Shown here: positions 7,559-16,264 of the stretch, in pieces
Position numbering within the stretch: the first letter of the stretch is position 1
Layout of the letters: each line of letters starts with the position of its first letter
Assembly: GCA_021199655.1 (NCBI GenBank)
Contig: JAJQHQ010000025.1
Span: 36,798 to 100,797 of the forward strand
Reading direction: 5' to 3'
From: Lachnospiraceae bacterium
GTDB lineage: Bacteria; Bacillota; Clostridia; Lachnospirales; Lachnospiraceae
Length of the DNA stretch: 64,000 nt
The notes under the pieces: model-generated
What the model saw: the letters and a program-made list of their open reading frames with translations, nothing else
Told to the model about the DNA's origin: nothing
The model's database searches: none
Program-made: the position numbers and the translations under genes

Positions 7559-8722
7559 ATGCAAATGAACAGAATTGACCGTGCGGCCGACTGCATGGAA
7601 GAAATTTTAAGACAGGAGATACTAAGCGGAGGTGTGCCGGGCGCGTCTTTTGCGGTACTGTACCGCGGGGAGACGGTCATCCGGCGGCAGATTAATTATG
7701 CGTCAGACGCTATTTTCCGGGTGTATTCGATGAGCAAGCCGATCACGGCGGTCGCTGCGCATATCCTCTGGGAACGCGGAAAGCTCGACTGGAACACGCC
7801 GCTTTCTTATTATCTGCCGGAGTATGAACATATGAATGTGCTTACCGAGGAAGGTCTGGTTCCGGCTGCCCGTCCGATTGATCTGGTTGATCTGCTGCGG
7901 ATGACGTCCGGCATTGTCTATCCGGATACGGATCCGGCAGGAAAAGAGATGGATGAGCTTTTTGGCCGCATCCAGAAGGAGATCACGCAGGGAAAGCAGA
8001 CCTCCACGCAGGAACTCTGCCGCCTGATCGCGGAACGGCCGCTGGCCTTTCATCCGGGAGAGCGCTGGCGCTACGGCTTAAGCTGCGATGTGATGGGAGC
8101 TGTGATCGAGAAAGTGGCCGATCAGCCCTTAAGCGAATTTTATGAGAAAGAAATCTTCCGGCCGCTTGGCATGGAAGATACCGGCTTCTATGTGCCGAAG
8201 GAGAAGCAGGATCGCTTCACGACACTTTATGAGGTGTCGGAGAATATGGGAGCGCTTCGCTACAAAGAGGCAGCCGGGCGTCATCTGTGCCTGACCGAAT
8301 GCCTGACGCCTCCGGCTTTTGAGTCCGGCGGCGCGGGCATTGTGTCGACGCTTGATGATTATTCAAAGTTCGCGGATATGCTCGCGCATTATGGAAAAGG
8401 AAAGGACTGCCGGATCCTCGGACGCAAGACGGTCGAGAGCTTTGAACATGGACAGCTTTCTGAAGCGCAGAAAAAGACGATTTATTTTGACCAGATCCGC
8501 GGCTTTACCTATGGTAATTTCATGCGCGTCTATGACGACCGCACGGAGGCTGCCTGCAGCGGAAATGAAGGCGAGTTTGGCTGGGACGGCTGGACCGGGC
8601 CGTATTTCATGGCGAATCCGAAAGAGGAATTTGCCTTTGTGCTGATGCTGCAGGTCGGCGGATATTACAACCCGCAGATGATCCGCAGACTGCGCAACAC
8701 GGCGTATTCGATTGTGGAGTGA
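7559..8722 (+). CDS. Serine hydrolase, beta-lactamase/class C family
   Basis: A 387-residue penicillin-binding-protein-like hydrolase. The catalytic Ser57-x-x-Lys60 (SMSK) and a Tyr near residue 178 in the YGLS segment are visible. There is no signal peptide, so it is probably a cytoplasmic esterase or peptidase (EstB-like) and not a resistance enzyme. Start chosen at 7559 because GGGAGG lies five bases upstream. It has its own promoter and is followed by a 103-base gap, so it is probably a single-gene unit. Its substrate is unknown. Confidence 0.85.
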   Translation: MQMNRIDRAADCMEEILRQEILSGGVPGASFAVLYRGETVIRRQINYASDAIFRVYSMSKPITAVAAHILWERGKLDWNTPLSYYLPEYEHMNVLTEEGLVPAARPIDLVDLLRMTSGIVYPDTDPAGKEMDELFGRIQKEITQGKQTSTQELCRLIAERPLAFHPGERWRYGLSCDVMGAVIEKVADQPLSEFYEKEIFRPLGMEDTGFYVPKEKQDRFTTLYEVSENMGALRYKEAAGRHLCLTECLTPPAFESGGAGIVSTLDDYSKFADMLAHYGKGKDCRILGRKTVESFEHGQLSEAQKKTIYFDQIRGFTYGNFMRVYDDRTEAACSGNEGEFGWDGWTGPYFMANPKEEFAFVLMLQVGGYYNPQMIRRLRNTAYSIVE

Positions 8723-8825
8723 AGTCACTTCTCAGCGATTGCAACCGTGCATTACCTTTACAGCTGCGAGGTACCGTCTTGAATAGACAGGCAGACATCA
8801 TAGACAGGAATATGGAGACAACGAC

Positions 8826-9770
8826 ATGGATTATATAGTAAGGGCCGTGGCCGCGGATCAGCAGATTCGTGCGTTTGCGGCGACGACAAAGGAAATGGTG
8901 GAGACGGCGCGCCGGTATCACAACACAAGCCCGGTGGCGACGGCGGCATTGGGACGCCTGCTCACAGCCGGAGCGATGATGGGCGTGATGATGAAAGGGG
9001 AAAAAGACCTCCTGACTCTTCAGATCAGAGGGGACGGCCCGCTCGGCGGGCTGACGGTTACGGCGGATTCCGCGGCAAATGTCAAGGGCTATGTGAACAA
9101 TCCCGGCGTTTATCTTCCGGCAACGGCAAAGGGCAAGCTGGATGTGGGCGGCGCGGTCGGACATGGTATTTTAAGCGTGATCCGCGACCTGGGAATGAAA
9201 GAGCCGTATATTGGGCAGAGTAATCTGCAGACCGGTGAGATCGGCGACGATCTTACGTATTATTTTGCGATGTCGGAGCAGGTGCCGTCCTCCGTGGGGC
9301 TTGGCGTGCTGCTTGAAAGAAGCAGGGCAGCGGCCTCCCAAAAAGCTGCCGATGCGATAGCTTCCGCGCAGGGGTTAGCGGAGATCGGGCAGGTACGGCA
9401 GGCGGGCGGCTTCATCATTCAGCTGATGCCGTATACTTCGGATGAGATCATTGACCGGCTGGAACAGAAGATTTCGGAAATCAGACCGGTCACGGCAATG
9501 CTGGATGATGGGATGAGCCCGGAGGCAATCCTTGAGGAACTGCTCGGTGAGTTCGGGCTGGAGATCACGGAAACCATTCCGACGCGCTATCACTGCGACT
9601 GTTCGCGGGAACGGATAGAGCGCGCTCTGATCAGCCTCGGCAAAAAAGAGCTGGAAGAGATGATCGCGGACGGAGAGCCGATCGAGGTCAATTGCCAGTT
9701 CTGCGATAAAAAATATCAGGTGAGCGTGGAAGAACTGCAGGAGCTGCTGAGACTGGCCAGAAAAAAATAA
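8826..9770 (+). CDS. hslO: Hsp33 redox-regulated chaperone
   Basis: A 314-residue Hsp33. The C-terminal zinc/redox switch is intact: C257-x-C259 and C290-x-x-C293. The reduced zinc form is inactive; oxidation of these cysteines frees the chaperone to hold unfolded proteins in the cytoplasm. It is somewhat longer than the E. coli protein but the domain order is normal. The ribosome site is weak (GGAG seven bases upstream). NAD synthetase follows after about 50 bases, so the two may share a transcript. Confidence 0.93.
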   Translation: MDYIVRAVAADQQIRAFAATTKEMVETARRYHNTSPVATAALGRLLTAGAMMGVMMKGEKDLLTLQIRGDGPLGGLTVTADSAANVKGYVNNPGVYLPATAKGKLDVGGAVGHGILSVIRDLGMKEPYIGQSNLQTGEIGDDLTYYFAMSEQVPSSVGLGVLLERSRAAASQKAADAIASAQGLAEIGQVRQAGGFIIQLMPYTSDEIIDRLEQKISEIRPVTAMLDDGMSPEAILEELLGEFGLEITETIPTRYHCDCSRERIERALISLGKKELEEMIADGEPIEVNCQFCDKKYQVSVEELQELLRLARKK

Positions 9771-9820
9771 CCTGTGCAGATGCCTGTGCTGCATATGGCA
9801 GGACGGAAATGAGGAAGAAA

Positions 9821-11821
9821 ATGAAGGATGGCTTTATAAAGGTGGCGGCGCTGTCGCCGGAAATACGGGTAGCGGACTGTGTATACAATACAGAGAGCAT
9901 CTGCGCCGGAATTGAGGAAGCCCTGCGGGAGCACGTGAAGATTCTGGTGTTTCCGGAGCTGTGCGTGACCGGCTACACCTGCGGGGATCTGTTCTGGCAG
10001 GAAACACTTCTGGAAGCCGCGCGGGATTCGCTGACCCGGCTGATCGCGTTTTCTACGGGAAAGGATGCTCTGATCTTTGTCGGACTGCCGATAGAAAGGA
10101 ATGGAAAGCTTTACAACGTGGCAGCGGCTTTTTCAGACGGAGACCTGCTGGGCTTCGTGCCGAAACGGCATCTGCCCAATTATAATGAGTTTTATGAGGC
10201 GAGATATTTCACTCCGGGATGTGAAGAGGTTTCGTTTATTAATTTCAACGGGCAGACGGTTCCGTTCGGGATGAATCTGCTGTTCTATACAAAAGATCTG
10301 TGCGTCGCGGCCGAGCTGTGCGAGGATCTCTGGGCGCCGAATCCGCCGAGTACGGCGCATGCCCTCGTCGGCGCGAATGTGATCGTGAACCTTTCCGCGA
10401 GTGATGAAGTGATCGGAAAAAGTGATTATCGCCGGGCACTGGTCGCGGGACAGTCGGCACGGCTTTTATGCGGATATATTTACGCGAGCGCGGGAGAAGG
10501 AGAGTCCACACAGGATGTCGTCTACGGCGGGCACAGCCTGCTTGCGGAGAACGGGCATATTCTCGGAGAGTCGGTGCATGCAGAATCGTCCTGTGGACGA
10601 TGCGCCGACCTGCGTCCATACTCGCGAGGCGAGTACGGACAATATGCGGAGAGCCACCCCATGACTGCTTCTTTTGCACGCTGCAGAGTCACGTATACTG
10701 AGTTTGATATCAGCCGTCTTTGTGCGGAACGCAGGAGGAATACCACGTTTCAGGCTTCGCCCGACTGGGAAAAGTATCTGCGCATACCGTTTCATTTAAA
10801 TATGGAAGAAACTGTGCTGACGCGCATCTTTGACCGGGCTCCATTTGTGCCGGACGTGGACGAGGAGCGCAGCCGCAGGTGCGAGGAAATTCTGAATATT
10901 CAGGCGCTTGGCCTGAAAAAGCGGATTCAGCATACCAATGCGAAAAGTCTGGTGGTCGGCATTTCCGGCGGTCTGGATTCGACGCTTGCCCTGCTGGTGA
11001 TGACCAGAGCATGCGATCTGCTTGGCTTGCCGCGTGATACGATGACAGCTGTGACAATGCCGGGCTTTGGCACGACAGACCGTACGTATCACAATGCCTG
11101 CAGCCTGACAAAAAGTCTGGGAGCGAAGCTGATCGAGGTGGACATCCGGGACGCTGTGAACATTCATTTCCGGGATATCGGGCAGGATCCCGAAGTGCAT
11201 GATGTGACCTATGAAAACGGACAGGCGAGAGAGCGGACACAGATTCTGATGGATCTGGCGAATAAAACCGGAGGCCTGGTCATCGGCACCGGAGACATGT
11301 CGGAGCTGGCACTTGGCTGGGCGACCTACAACGGCGACCATATGTCGATGTACGGGGTGAACTGTTCGGTGCCGAAGACGCTGGTGCGCCATCTGGTGCG
11401 CTATTACGCGGACACCTGTGGAGACCGGACAGTCAGTGAGATTCTGTACGACGTACTTGATACGCCGGTCAGCCCGGAGCTGTTGCCGCCGAAGAACGGG
11501 GAAATTTCACAGAAGACGGAGGATCTGGTCGGGCCTTACGAGCTGCATGACTTTTTCCTGTATTATCTGCTGCGGTTCGGGTATCCTCCGGCGAAGATTT
11601 ACCGGATTGCGAAGCGGGCATTTCAGGGAGTCTATGATGGAGAGACGATCCTGAAATGGCTGAAAACCTTTTACCGACGCTTCTTCGCGCAGCAGTTTAA
11701 ACGCTCCTGTATTCCGGACGGCCCCAAGGTTGGAAGCGTTGCGCTTTCGCCGCGCGGCGACCTGCGCATGCCCAGCGATGCCAGTGTGCGGATCTGGATG
11801 GATGAGATGGAAAAGCTGTAA
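9821..11821 (+). CDS. nadE: Glutamine-hydrolysing NAD+ synthetase
   Basis: A 666-residue two-domain enzyme: N-terminal carbon-nitrogen hydrolase (glutaminase, about 1-270) with Glu, Lys and Cys regions (PELCVTG, KRHLPNYNEFYE, CEDLW), and C-terminal synthetase (about 325-660) with the ATP-binding SGGLDS motif. It converts deamido-NAD to NAD+ using glutamine nitrogen. I chose ATG 9821 with GAGGAAG just upstream; 9809 is an alternative. Residues about 249-278, at the glutaminase-synthetase boundary, are encoded by repeat B and look like an in-frame insertion (two extra cysteines, SSCGRC). Whether the enzyme is still active is not known, but the frame is open throughout. Confidence 0.9.
   Translation: MKDGFIKVAALSPEIRVADCVYNTESICAGIEEALREHVKILVFPELCVTGYTCGDLFWQETLLEAARDSLTRLIAFSTGKDALIFVGLPIERNGKLYNVAAAFSDGDLLGFVPKRHLPNYNEFYEARYFTPGCEEVSFINFNGQTVPFGMNLLFYTKDLCVAAELCEDLWAPNPPSTAHALVGANVIVNLSASDEVIGKSDYRRALVAGQSARLLCGYIYASAGEGESTQDVVYGGHSLLAENGHILGESVHAESSCGRCADLRPYSRGEYGQYAESHPMTASFARCRVTYTEFDISRLCAERRRNTTFQASPDWEKYLRIPFHLNMEETVLTRIFDRAPFVPDVDEERSRRCEEILNIQALGLKKRIQHTNAKSLVVGISGGLDSTLALLVMTRACDLLGLPRDTMTAVTMPGFGTTDRTYHNACSLTKSLGAKLIEVDIRDAVNIHFRDIGQDPEVHDVTYENGQARERTQILMDLANKTGGLVIGTGDMSELALGWATYNGDHMSMYGVNCSVPKTLVRHLVRYYADTCGDRTVSEILYDVLDTPVSPELLPPKNGEISQKTEDLVGPYELHDFFLYYLLRFGYPPAKIYRIAKRAFQGVYDGETILKWLKTFYRRFFAQQFKRSCIPDGPKVGSVALSPRGDLRMPSDASVRIWMDEMEKL
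10565..10652 (+). repeat. 88-bp repeat B, copy 2, inside nadE
   Basis: Ungapped partner of 3327-3414. It is in frame with nadE and contains two hairpins, TCGTCC-TGT-GGACGA and CCATACTCGC-GAG-GCGAGTACGG. The second hairpin is shared with copy 1 and has a different loop. Confidence 0.8.
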
Positions 11822-11895
11822 GAAGAGGTAAGGAGTTCGGTAGAATCTTTTCTTGAAATGTAACAGTTCAGTACCTTCACAGTTAAATAATTACC

Positions 11896-11924
11896 TTGAA
11901 ATTTCATAGCGGTTGTAGTACACT
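11896..11924 (+). promoter_or_regulatory. Promoter of the cobalamin-riboswitch operon
   Basis: -35 TTGAAA (11896-11901), spacer 17, -10 TACACT (11919-11924). Transcription from here would give a leader of about 550 bases that includes the riboswitch and its terminator. Confidence 0.6.
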
Positions 11925-12064
11925 GTCTGTGGCAGAACGTACCGCATTATAACAAGCGGCGCGGGACTTCTCTTATCGGAGATGATGGACTGCCGCCATA
12001 ACTAAATAACGCAGCGGGTTCCGAATCAAAGGGCAGCTTTTCTCACATGACAGACGTTGTTTGT

Positions 12065-12225
12065 GAGATACGTGGCCTGCGATTTGGCTAAGAGGGAAAC
12101 AGGTGCGAATCCTGTACGATCCCGTCACTGTATTTAAGGAGCGCGGCCGAAACGCCACTGGGAGACCGGGAAGGCGGCTCGCGTGATGAACTATAAGCCA
12201 GGAGACCTGCCTGCTGCATGCGCGG
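12065..12225 (+). promoter_or_regulatory. Cobalamin riboswitch
   Basis: The B12 box AGCCAGGAGACCTGCC is exact at 12196-12211. Upstream are the other conserved pieces: AAGAGGGAA, a GGTGCGAATCC-type segment, CCCGTCACTGTA and GCCACTGGGAGACCGGGAAGGCG. Cobalamin binding would promote termination or hide the ribosome site. The switch controls the cobaltochelatase and probably the transporter genes behind it. A T-rich terminator lies 200 bases downstream as the likely expression platform. Ends are approximate. Confidence 0.93.
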
Positions 12226-12420
12226 AAGCTGCTTTCCTGTCTGTTTTTCGATGATGCGCGTTTTCTATCGGGTTCGCCTGTGTCTTTATGGATAACAGCG
12301 CTAAAGAGCAAACAGGCCTGTCGGTTGTAAAATACGATATTCGGCATGGATGGCGGCTTCGGACCACGGGGAATTGGTCTGCGAAAAGATTGAAAGTTTT
12401 TTCAATCTGATTTAGCTCAT

Positions 12421-12450
12421 CCTTTTGCCCTGTGTAAAAGGTTTTTTTTT
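12421..12450 (+). terminator. Terminator in the riboswitch expression platform
   Basis: Stem CCTTTT (12421-12426) / AAAAGG (12436-12441) followed by nine T, only about 20 bases before the ribosome site of the chelatase gene. A second hairpin (GATTGAAAG / TTCAATC near 12388-12408) just upstream could compete with it. Confidence 0.75.
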
Positions 12451-12483
12451 CATTTAAATCCATTTTCACAGGAGGAGAACAAC

Positions 12484-14118
12484 ATGAAGAAGAGAACAGT
12501 GAAATCTCTTGCAGTCGCGCTTGCGATGACCACCGTGTTTGCGATGGGTTCCGCGAACGTACTTGCGGAGGAAGAGACCGAAGCGGCTGAAGCAGCTGCG
12601 GAAGTATCAGATGAGGATCAGGCTGCGGCGGATGAAGTGGCTGCTCTGATCGACGCGATCTATGTGCAGGAAAGAACGGACGACACGGACGAGCAGTGCG
12701 CGGCGGCAAAGGAAGCCTGGGACGCGCTGACCGACGAGCAGAAGGAGCTGGTCGAGGGCGAGAATGCGGATCCGGATTATTTTGGCAGAGACACCGGCGA
12801 CGCTTCCCTGGATGATCCGGGAAATGCCGATGAGATCGGCGAGAATGAGATCCTGGTCGTGAGCTTCGGTACATCCTTTAACGACAGCCGTGTTGAGGAT
12901 ATCAAGGCTATCGAGGAGGCGATCGCTGAGGCGTATCCGGACTGGTCGGTGAGAAGAGCGTTTACGGCGCAGATCATCATCAACCATGTACAGGCTCGCG
13001 ACGGCGAAGCGATTGACAATATGGATCAGGCTCTTGAGCGTGCGGTGGCAAACGGCGTGAAGAATCTGGTCGTACAGCCGACGCATCTGATGCATGGCGC
13101 AGAGTATGACGAACTGGTTGAGGCAGTTAATGAGTATGCGGATCAGTTTGAGAGCGTAGTAGTAGCAGAGCCGCTTCTGGGCGAGGTTGGCGACGACGCG
13201 ACTGTGATCAATGAGGACAAGGCGGCGGTAGCAGAAGCGGTCGTTGCGGCAGCAGTGGAAAGCTCGGATTATGACAGCCTTGACGCGGCAGCTGAGGACG
13301 GCACCGCGATCGTGCTGATGGGCCATGGAACTTCTCATACCGCGAAGGTTTCCTACAGCCAGATGCAGACTCAGATGGAAGAGCTTGGCTATGACAACGT
13401 ATTTATTGGTACCGTTGAGGGTGAGCCGGAAGAGACCGCATGCGAGGCAGTGATCGAGACAGTTGCGGCAGCAGGCTATACGAAGGTTATCCTTCGCCCA
13501 CTGATGGTAGTGGCAGGCGACCATGCGAATAACGATATGGCCGGTGAGGATGAGGACTCCTGGCTGTCCATGTTCAATGCGTCCGGTCTCTTTGAGAGTG
13601 TAGATACGCAGATTGAAGGCATGGGCCGCATTGAGGCAATCGAGGATCTCTATGTAGCCCATACAGCTGCAGCAATCGAGTCTCTGGGACTGACAGACGG
13701 TGAGGACGCTGCAGAAGCGGATACCGAGGACGCTACGGAGACCGCGGCCCTGGAGGACGGCCTTTATTCAGTAAATTTTAACACCGACAGCAGCATGTTT
13801 CACGTAAATGAGGCACTGGACGGCATGGCTACTCTGACTGTGGAAAACGGTGAGATGACCGTACATGTGACACTGGTATCGAAGAGCATCGTGAACCTCT
13901 ATTGCGGGCTGGCTGCGGATGCTGAAACAGAAGGAGCAGTTTTACTTGAGCCGACGACAGACACAGTAACCTACAGCGACGGACTGACGGAAGAGGTTTA
14001 CGGATTTGATATCCCGGTTCCGGCGCTGGATGAAGAATTTGATGTTGCACTGATTGGCACAAAGGGTGTATGGTATGACCATAAGGTCAGCGTGACGAAC
14101 CCGGTGGCGATAGGGTAA
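12484..14118 (+). CDS. Exported CbiK-like sirohydrochlorin cobaltochelatase with C-terminal NEAT-like domain
   Basis: A 544-residue secreted protein. Signal peptide of about 29 residues (cut at VLA/EE), then an acidic linker, a class II chelatase of CbiK type (about 120-400) and a C-terminal beta-rich domain (about 425-540). The chelatase shows VVSFGTSF, QPTHLMHGAEY and MGHGTSHTAK with the metal-site histidines. CbiK inserts Co2+ into sirohydrochlorin in the anaerobic B12 pathway, normally in the cytoplasm; export suggests a role in tetrapyrrole or metal handling at the cell surface, as proposed for periplasmic CbiK of Desulfovibrio. The C-terminal domain resembles one in the next gene and has a NEAT-like pattern (SSMFHV, then alternating beta strands). 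The cobalamin riboswitch upstream supports a corrinoid role. Confidence 0.82.
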   Translation: MKKRTVKSLAVALAMTTVFAMGSANVLAEEETEAAEAAAEVSDEDQAAADEVAALIDAIYVQERTDDTDEQCAAAKEAWDALTDEQKELVEGENADPDYFGRDTGDASLDDPGNADEIGENEILVVSFGTSFNDSRVEDIKAIEEAIAEAYPDWSVRRAFTAQIIINHVQARDGEAIDNMDQALERAVANGVKNLVVQPTHLMHGAEYDELVEAVNEYADQFESVVVAEPLLGEVGDDATVINEDKAAVAEAVVAAAVESSDYDSLDAAAEDGTAIVLMGHGTSHTAKVSYSQMQTQMEELGYDNVFIGTVEGEPEETACEAVIETVAAAGYTKVILRPLMVVAGDHANNDMAGEDEDSWLSMFNASGLFESVDTQIEGMGRIEAIEDLYVAHTAAAIESLGLTDGEDAAEADTEDATETAALEDGLYSVNFNTDSSMFHVNEALDGMATLTVENGEMTVHVTLVSKSIVNLYCGLAADAETEGAVLLEPTTDTVTYSDGLTEEVYGFDIPVPALDEEFDVALIGTKGVWYDHKVSVTNPVAIG

Positions 14119-14141
14119 GAAACATCAGTTCCGAAGGAAAA

Positions 14142-14220
14142 GTTCTGTGATGATCCGGCATCATCGCAGAACGGGATAATTGAAATATTTGCCTGCCCCC
14201 GCTTTCACCGGCGGGGGCAG
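14142..14220 (+). terminator. Two hairpins between the chelatase and binding-protein genes
   Basis: First hairpin GTTCTGTGATGAT (14142-14154) / ATCATCGCAGAAC (14160-14172). Second hairpin CTGCCCCCGC (14193-14202) / GCGGGGGCAG (14211-14220) followed by TGTTGT, a weak T tract. They probably protect or partly terminate the chelatase mRNA, leaving lower expression of the transporter genes. Confidence 0.5.
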
Positions 14221-14324
14221 TGTTGTATGCGTATATGGAAGCTTTCCAGCTGGGCTGGATGCAACCGCGCGGCGGGCAGGAGCCGATAAGCCGCCATCTG
14301 CCGGATTATATAAGGAGTGATATT

Positions 14325-16193
14325 ATGAAGCACAGAAGACCGTTGTTGTTTGGATTTTTACTGGCTGGCGTGATCGGAATCATGCAGATTCCTGAAGCAA
14401 GTCTGTCCGGAAAGGGAAATACGGATATCTTTTCAATCCGCGTATCTGCTGCGGAGGATGGAGAGCACTCCGTAAGCGATGCTGCGGAAGATGGCGCAGA
14501 GAATGCCGGGATTTCTGCCGCGGATCTCGGCCTTGAGGACGGTATTTATCTGACAGGGGTAACGCTGTCGGGCGGCTCCGGCAAGGCAAGTGTGGAAAGC
14601 CCGGCTACAGTGGTGATCGAGAACGGACAGATGACGGCTTCCATCATATTCAGCAGTCCTTACTATGACTATATGATCGTGGATGGGGAGCGGTATGAGC
14701 CGGTGAATACGGAAGGAAACTCGACGTTCGAGATCCCGGTCAGCGCTTTTGACTGTGAGATTGCGGTGACTGCGGATACGACCGCGATGAGCACGCCGCA
14801 TGAGATTGACTATACTTTGTATTTTGATTCGGCGACGGTCCGGACCGCGGATGCAGATGAAGAAGCGGACTCAGATTCGGACGCAGATGGAGAAGCGCGT
14901 GCAAATATGGACTCAGATTCGGACGCAGATGAAGAAGCAGACGCGGATGCGGACTCAGATTCAGATGCAGATAAAGCCGTGAATACAGAGAGTGCGTCTT
15001 CCGCAGAGGATGCTGATGCTACGCGTAACTATCCCTCCGGCGAAGACTGGTGCGGCCTCACATGGGAGAGTTCTCTGGAGCTTCTGTACGCGGAGCAGTT
15101 CACAGTTGATTATTACGAGGGCGGCTTCACGCGAATCGTGATCGCGGACGAGGACGTTTATCTGCTGCTGCCGGAGAGCGGAACCGAAGACACAGCCGAT
15201 GACGGAACCGGCGGCACCGTTGAAGACACGGCCGATACAGATACCGTTTCCTCAGAGGATTCCACGGATACAGAGGCTGTTCTGGAAAATCTGCCTGACG
15301 ACGTGGTAGTCCTGCAGCGGCCGATCGAAAATATTTATCTGGTTGCGACCTCGGCGATGGACTTTTTTGTTTCGCTGGACGCGCTGGATTCCATCCGTCT
15401 TTCCGGGACGAACGCGGACGGCTGGTATATAGAGGAAGCGCAGGAGGCGATGGAGGCCGGAAATATCCTGTACGCCGGAAAATACAACGCTCCGGATTAT
15501 GAACTGATCCTGTCGGAAAATTGCGGGCTTGCCATTGAGTCCACGATGATATATCATAATCCCGAGGTGCAGGAGAAGCTGGAGACCTTCGGAATTCCCG
15601 TGCTGGTAGAACGCTCCAGCTATGAGACGCATCCGATGGGGAGGACGGAGTGGATCAAGCTTTACGCGGTGCTGCTCGGTCTGGAAGACGAGGCGGAAGA
15701 GCTTTTTGACGAACAGGTCGCGAATGTGCAGGCGATTGAGTCAGAAGAGTCTCTTGGAAAAACCGTCGCCTTTTTCTACATTACTTCAGCCGGGACGGCG
15801 AATGTCCGCAAATCCAATGATTATGTAGCGAAAATGATCGAGCTGGCGGGCGGTACATACGTATTTGAGGATCTGGGGGAAGACGACAGCGCGACCTCTA
15901 CGGTCAACATGACGATGGAAGAATTCTATGCCGGAGCCTGTGACGCCGATTACATTATTTATAACAGCACGATCGACGGCGAACTCTATACCATGGACGA
16001 GCTGCTCGGAAAAAGCGCTCTGCTGGCTGATTTCACCGCTGTGCAGAACGGAAATGTCTGGTGCACCGGCAAAAATCTCTTTCAGGAGACGACCTCATTA
16101 GGTGATCTGATCGTGGAGATTCATACGATTCTTATCGATGAAAATGCGGACGAAAGTGAGCTGGAATTTCTGCACAGGATTGTGAGTGAGTGA
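14325..16193 (+). CDS. Corrinoid/iron-chelate binding protein with NEAT-like and acidic-repeat regions
   Basis: A 622-residue exported protein. Start chosen at 14325 (AAGGAG seven bases upstream) rather than an earlier in-frame ATG at 14220 without ribosome site. Order: N-terminal hydrophobic segment; a NEAT-like beta domain (about 65-175) with the motifs SGGSGKAS and TTAMSTPHEIDYTLYF; a low-complexity Asp/Ala/Ser stretch (about 180-225) made of DSDAD-type repeats; a second acidic linker; and a type III periplasmic-binding domain (about 340-620). Such proteins deliver cobalamin, heme or siderophores to FecCD-type permeases. No lipobox is present. The position behind a cobalamin-riboswitch-controlled chelatase favours a corrinoid or other tetrapyrrole ligand over a siderophore. 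Confidence 0.8.
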   Translation: MKHRRPLLFGFLLAGVIGIMQIPEASLSGKGNTDIFSIRVSAAEDGEHSVSDAAEDGAENAGISAADLGLEDGIYLTGVTLSGGSGKASVESPATVVIENGQMTASIIFSSPYYDYMIVDGERYEPVNTEGNSTFEIPVSAFDCEIAVTADTTAMSTPHEIDYTLYFDSATVRTADADEEADSDSDADGEARANMDSDSDADEEADADADSDSDADKAVNTESASSAEDADATRNYPSGEDWCGLTWESSLELLYAEQFTVDYYEGGFTRIVIADEDVYLLLPESGTEDTADDGTGGTVEDTADTDTVSSEDSTDTEAVLENLPDDVVVLQRPIENIYLVATSAMDFFVSLDALDSIRLSGTNADGWYIEEAQEAMEAGNILYAGKYNAPDYELILSENCGLAIESTMIYHNPEVQEKLETFGIPVLVERSSYETHPMGRTEWIKLYAVLLGLEDEAEELFDEQVANVQAIESEESLGKTVAFFYITSAGTANVRKSNDYVAKMIELAGGTYVFEDLGEDDSATSTVNMTMEEFYAGACDADYIIYNSTIDGELYTMDELLGKSALLADFTAVQNGNVWCTGKNLFQETTSLGDLIVEIHTILIDENADESELEFLHRIVSE

Positions 16194-16264
16194 TCAGCAA
16201 ATTGGTATTCCGGTACCGGAGCGCAGAGCGAAAAGCAGAACGGAATGCCTAAAAGGGAAAAAAG

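Noticed and set aside
7559-8722. Beta-lactamase
   Set aside because: It has the SxxK fold signature but no export signal, so it cannot protect the cell wall target; an esterase or peptidase role is more likely.
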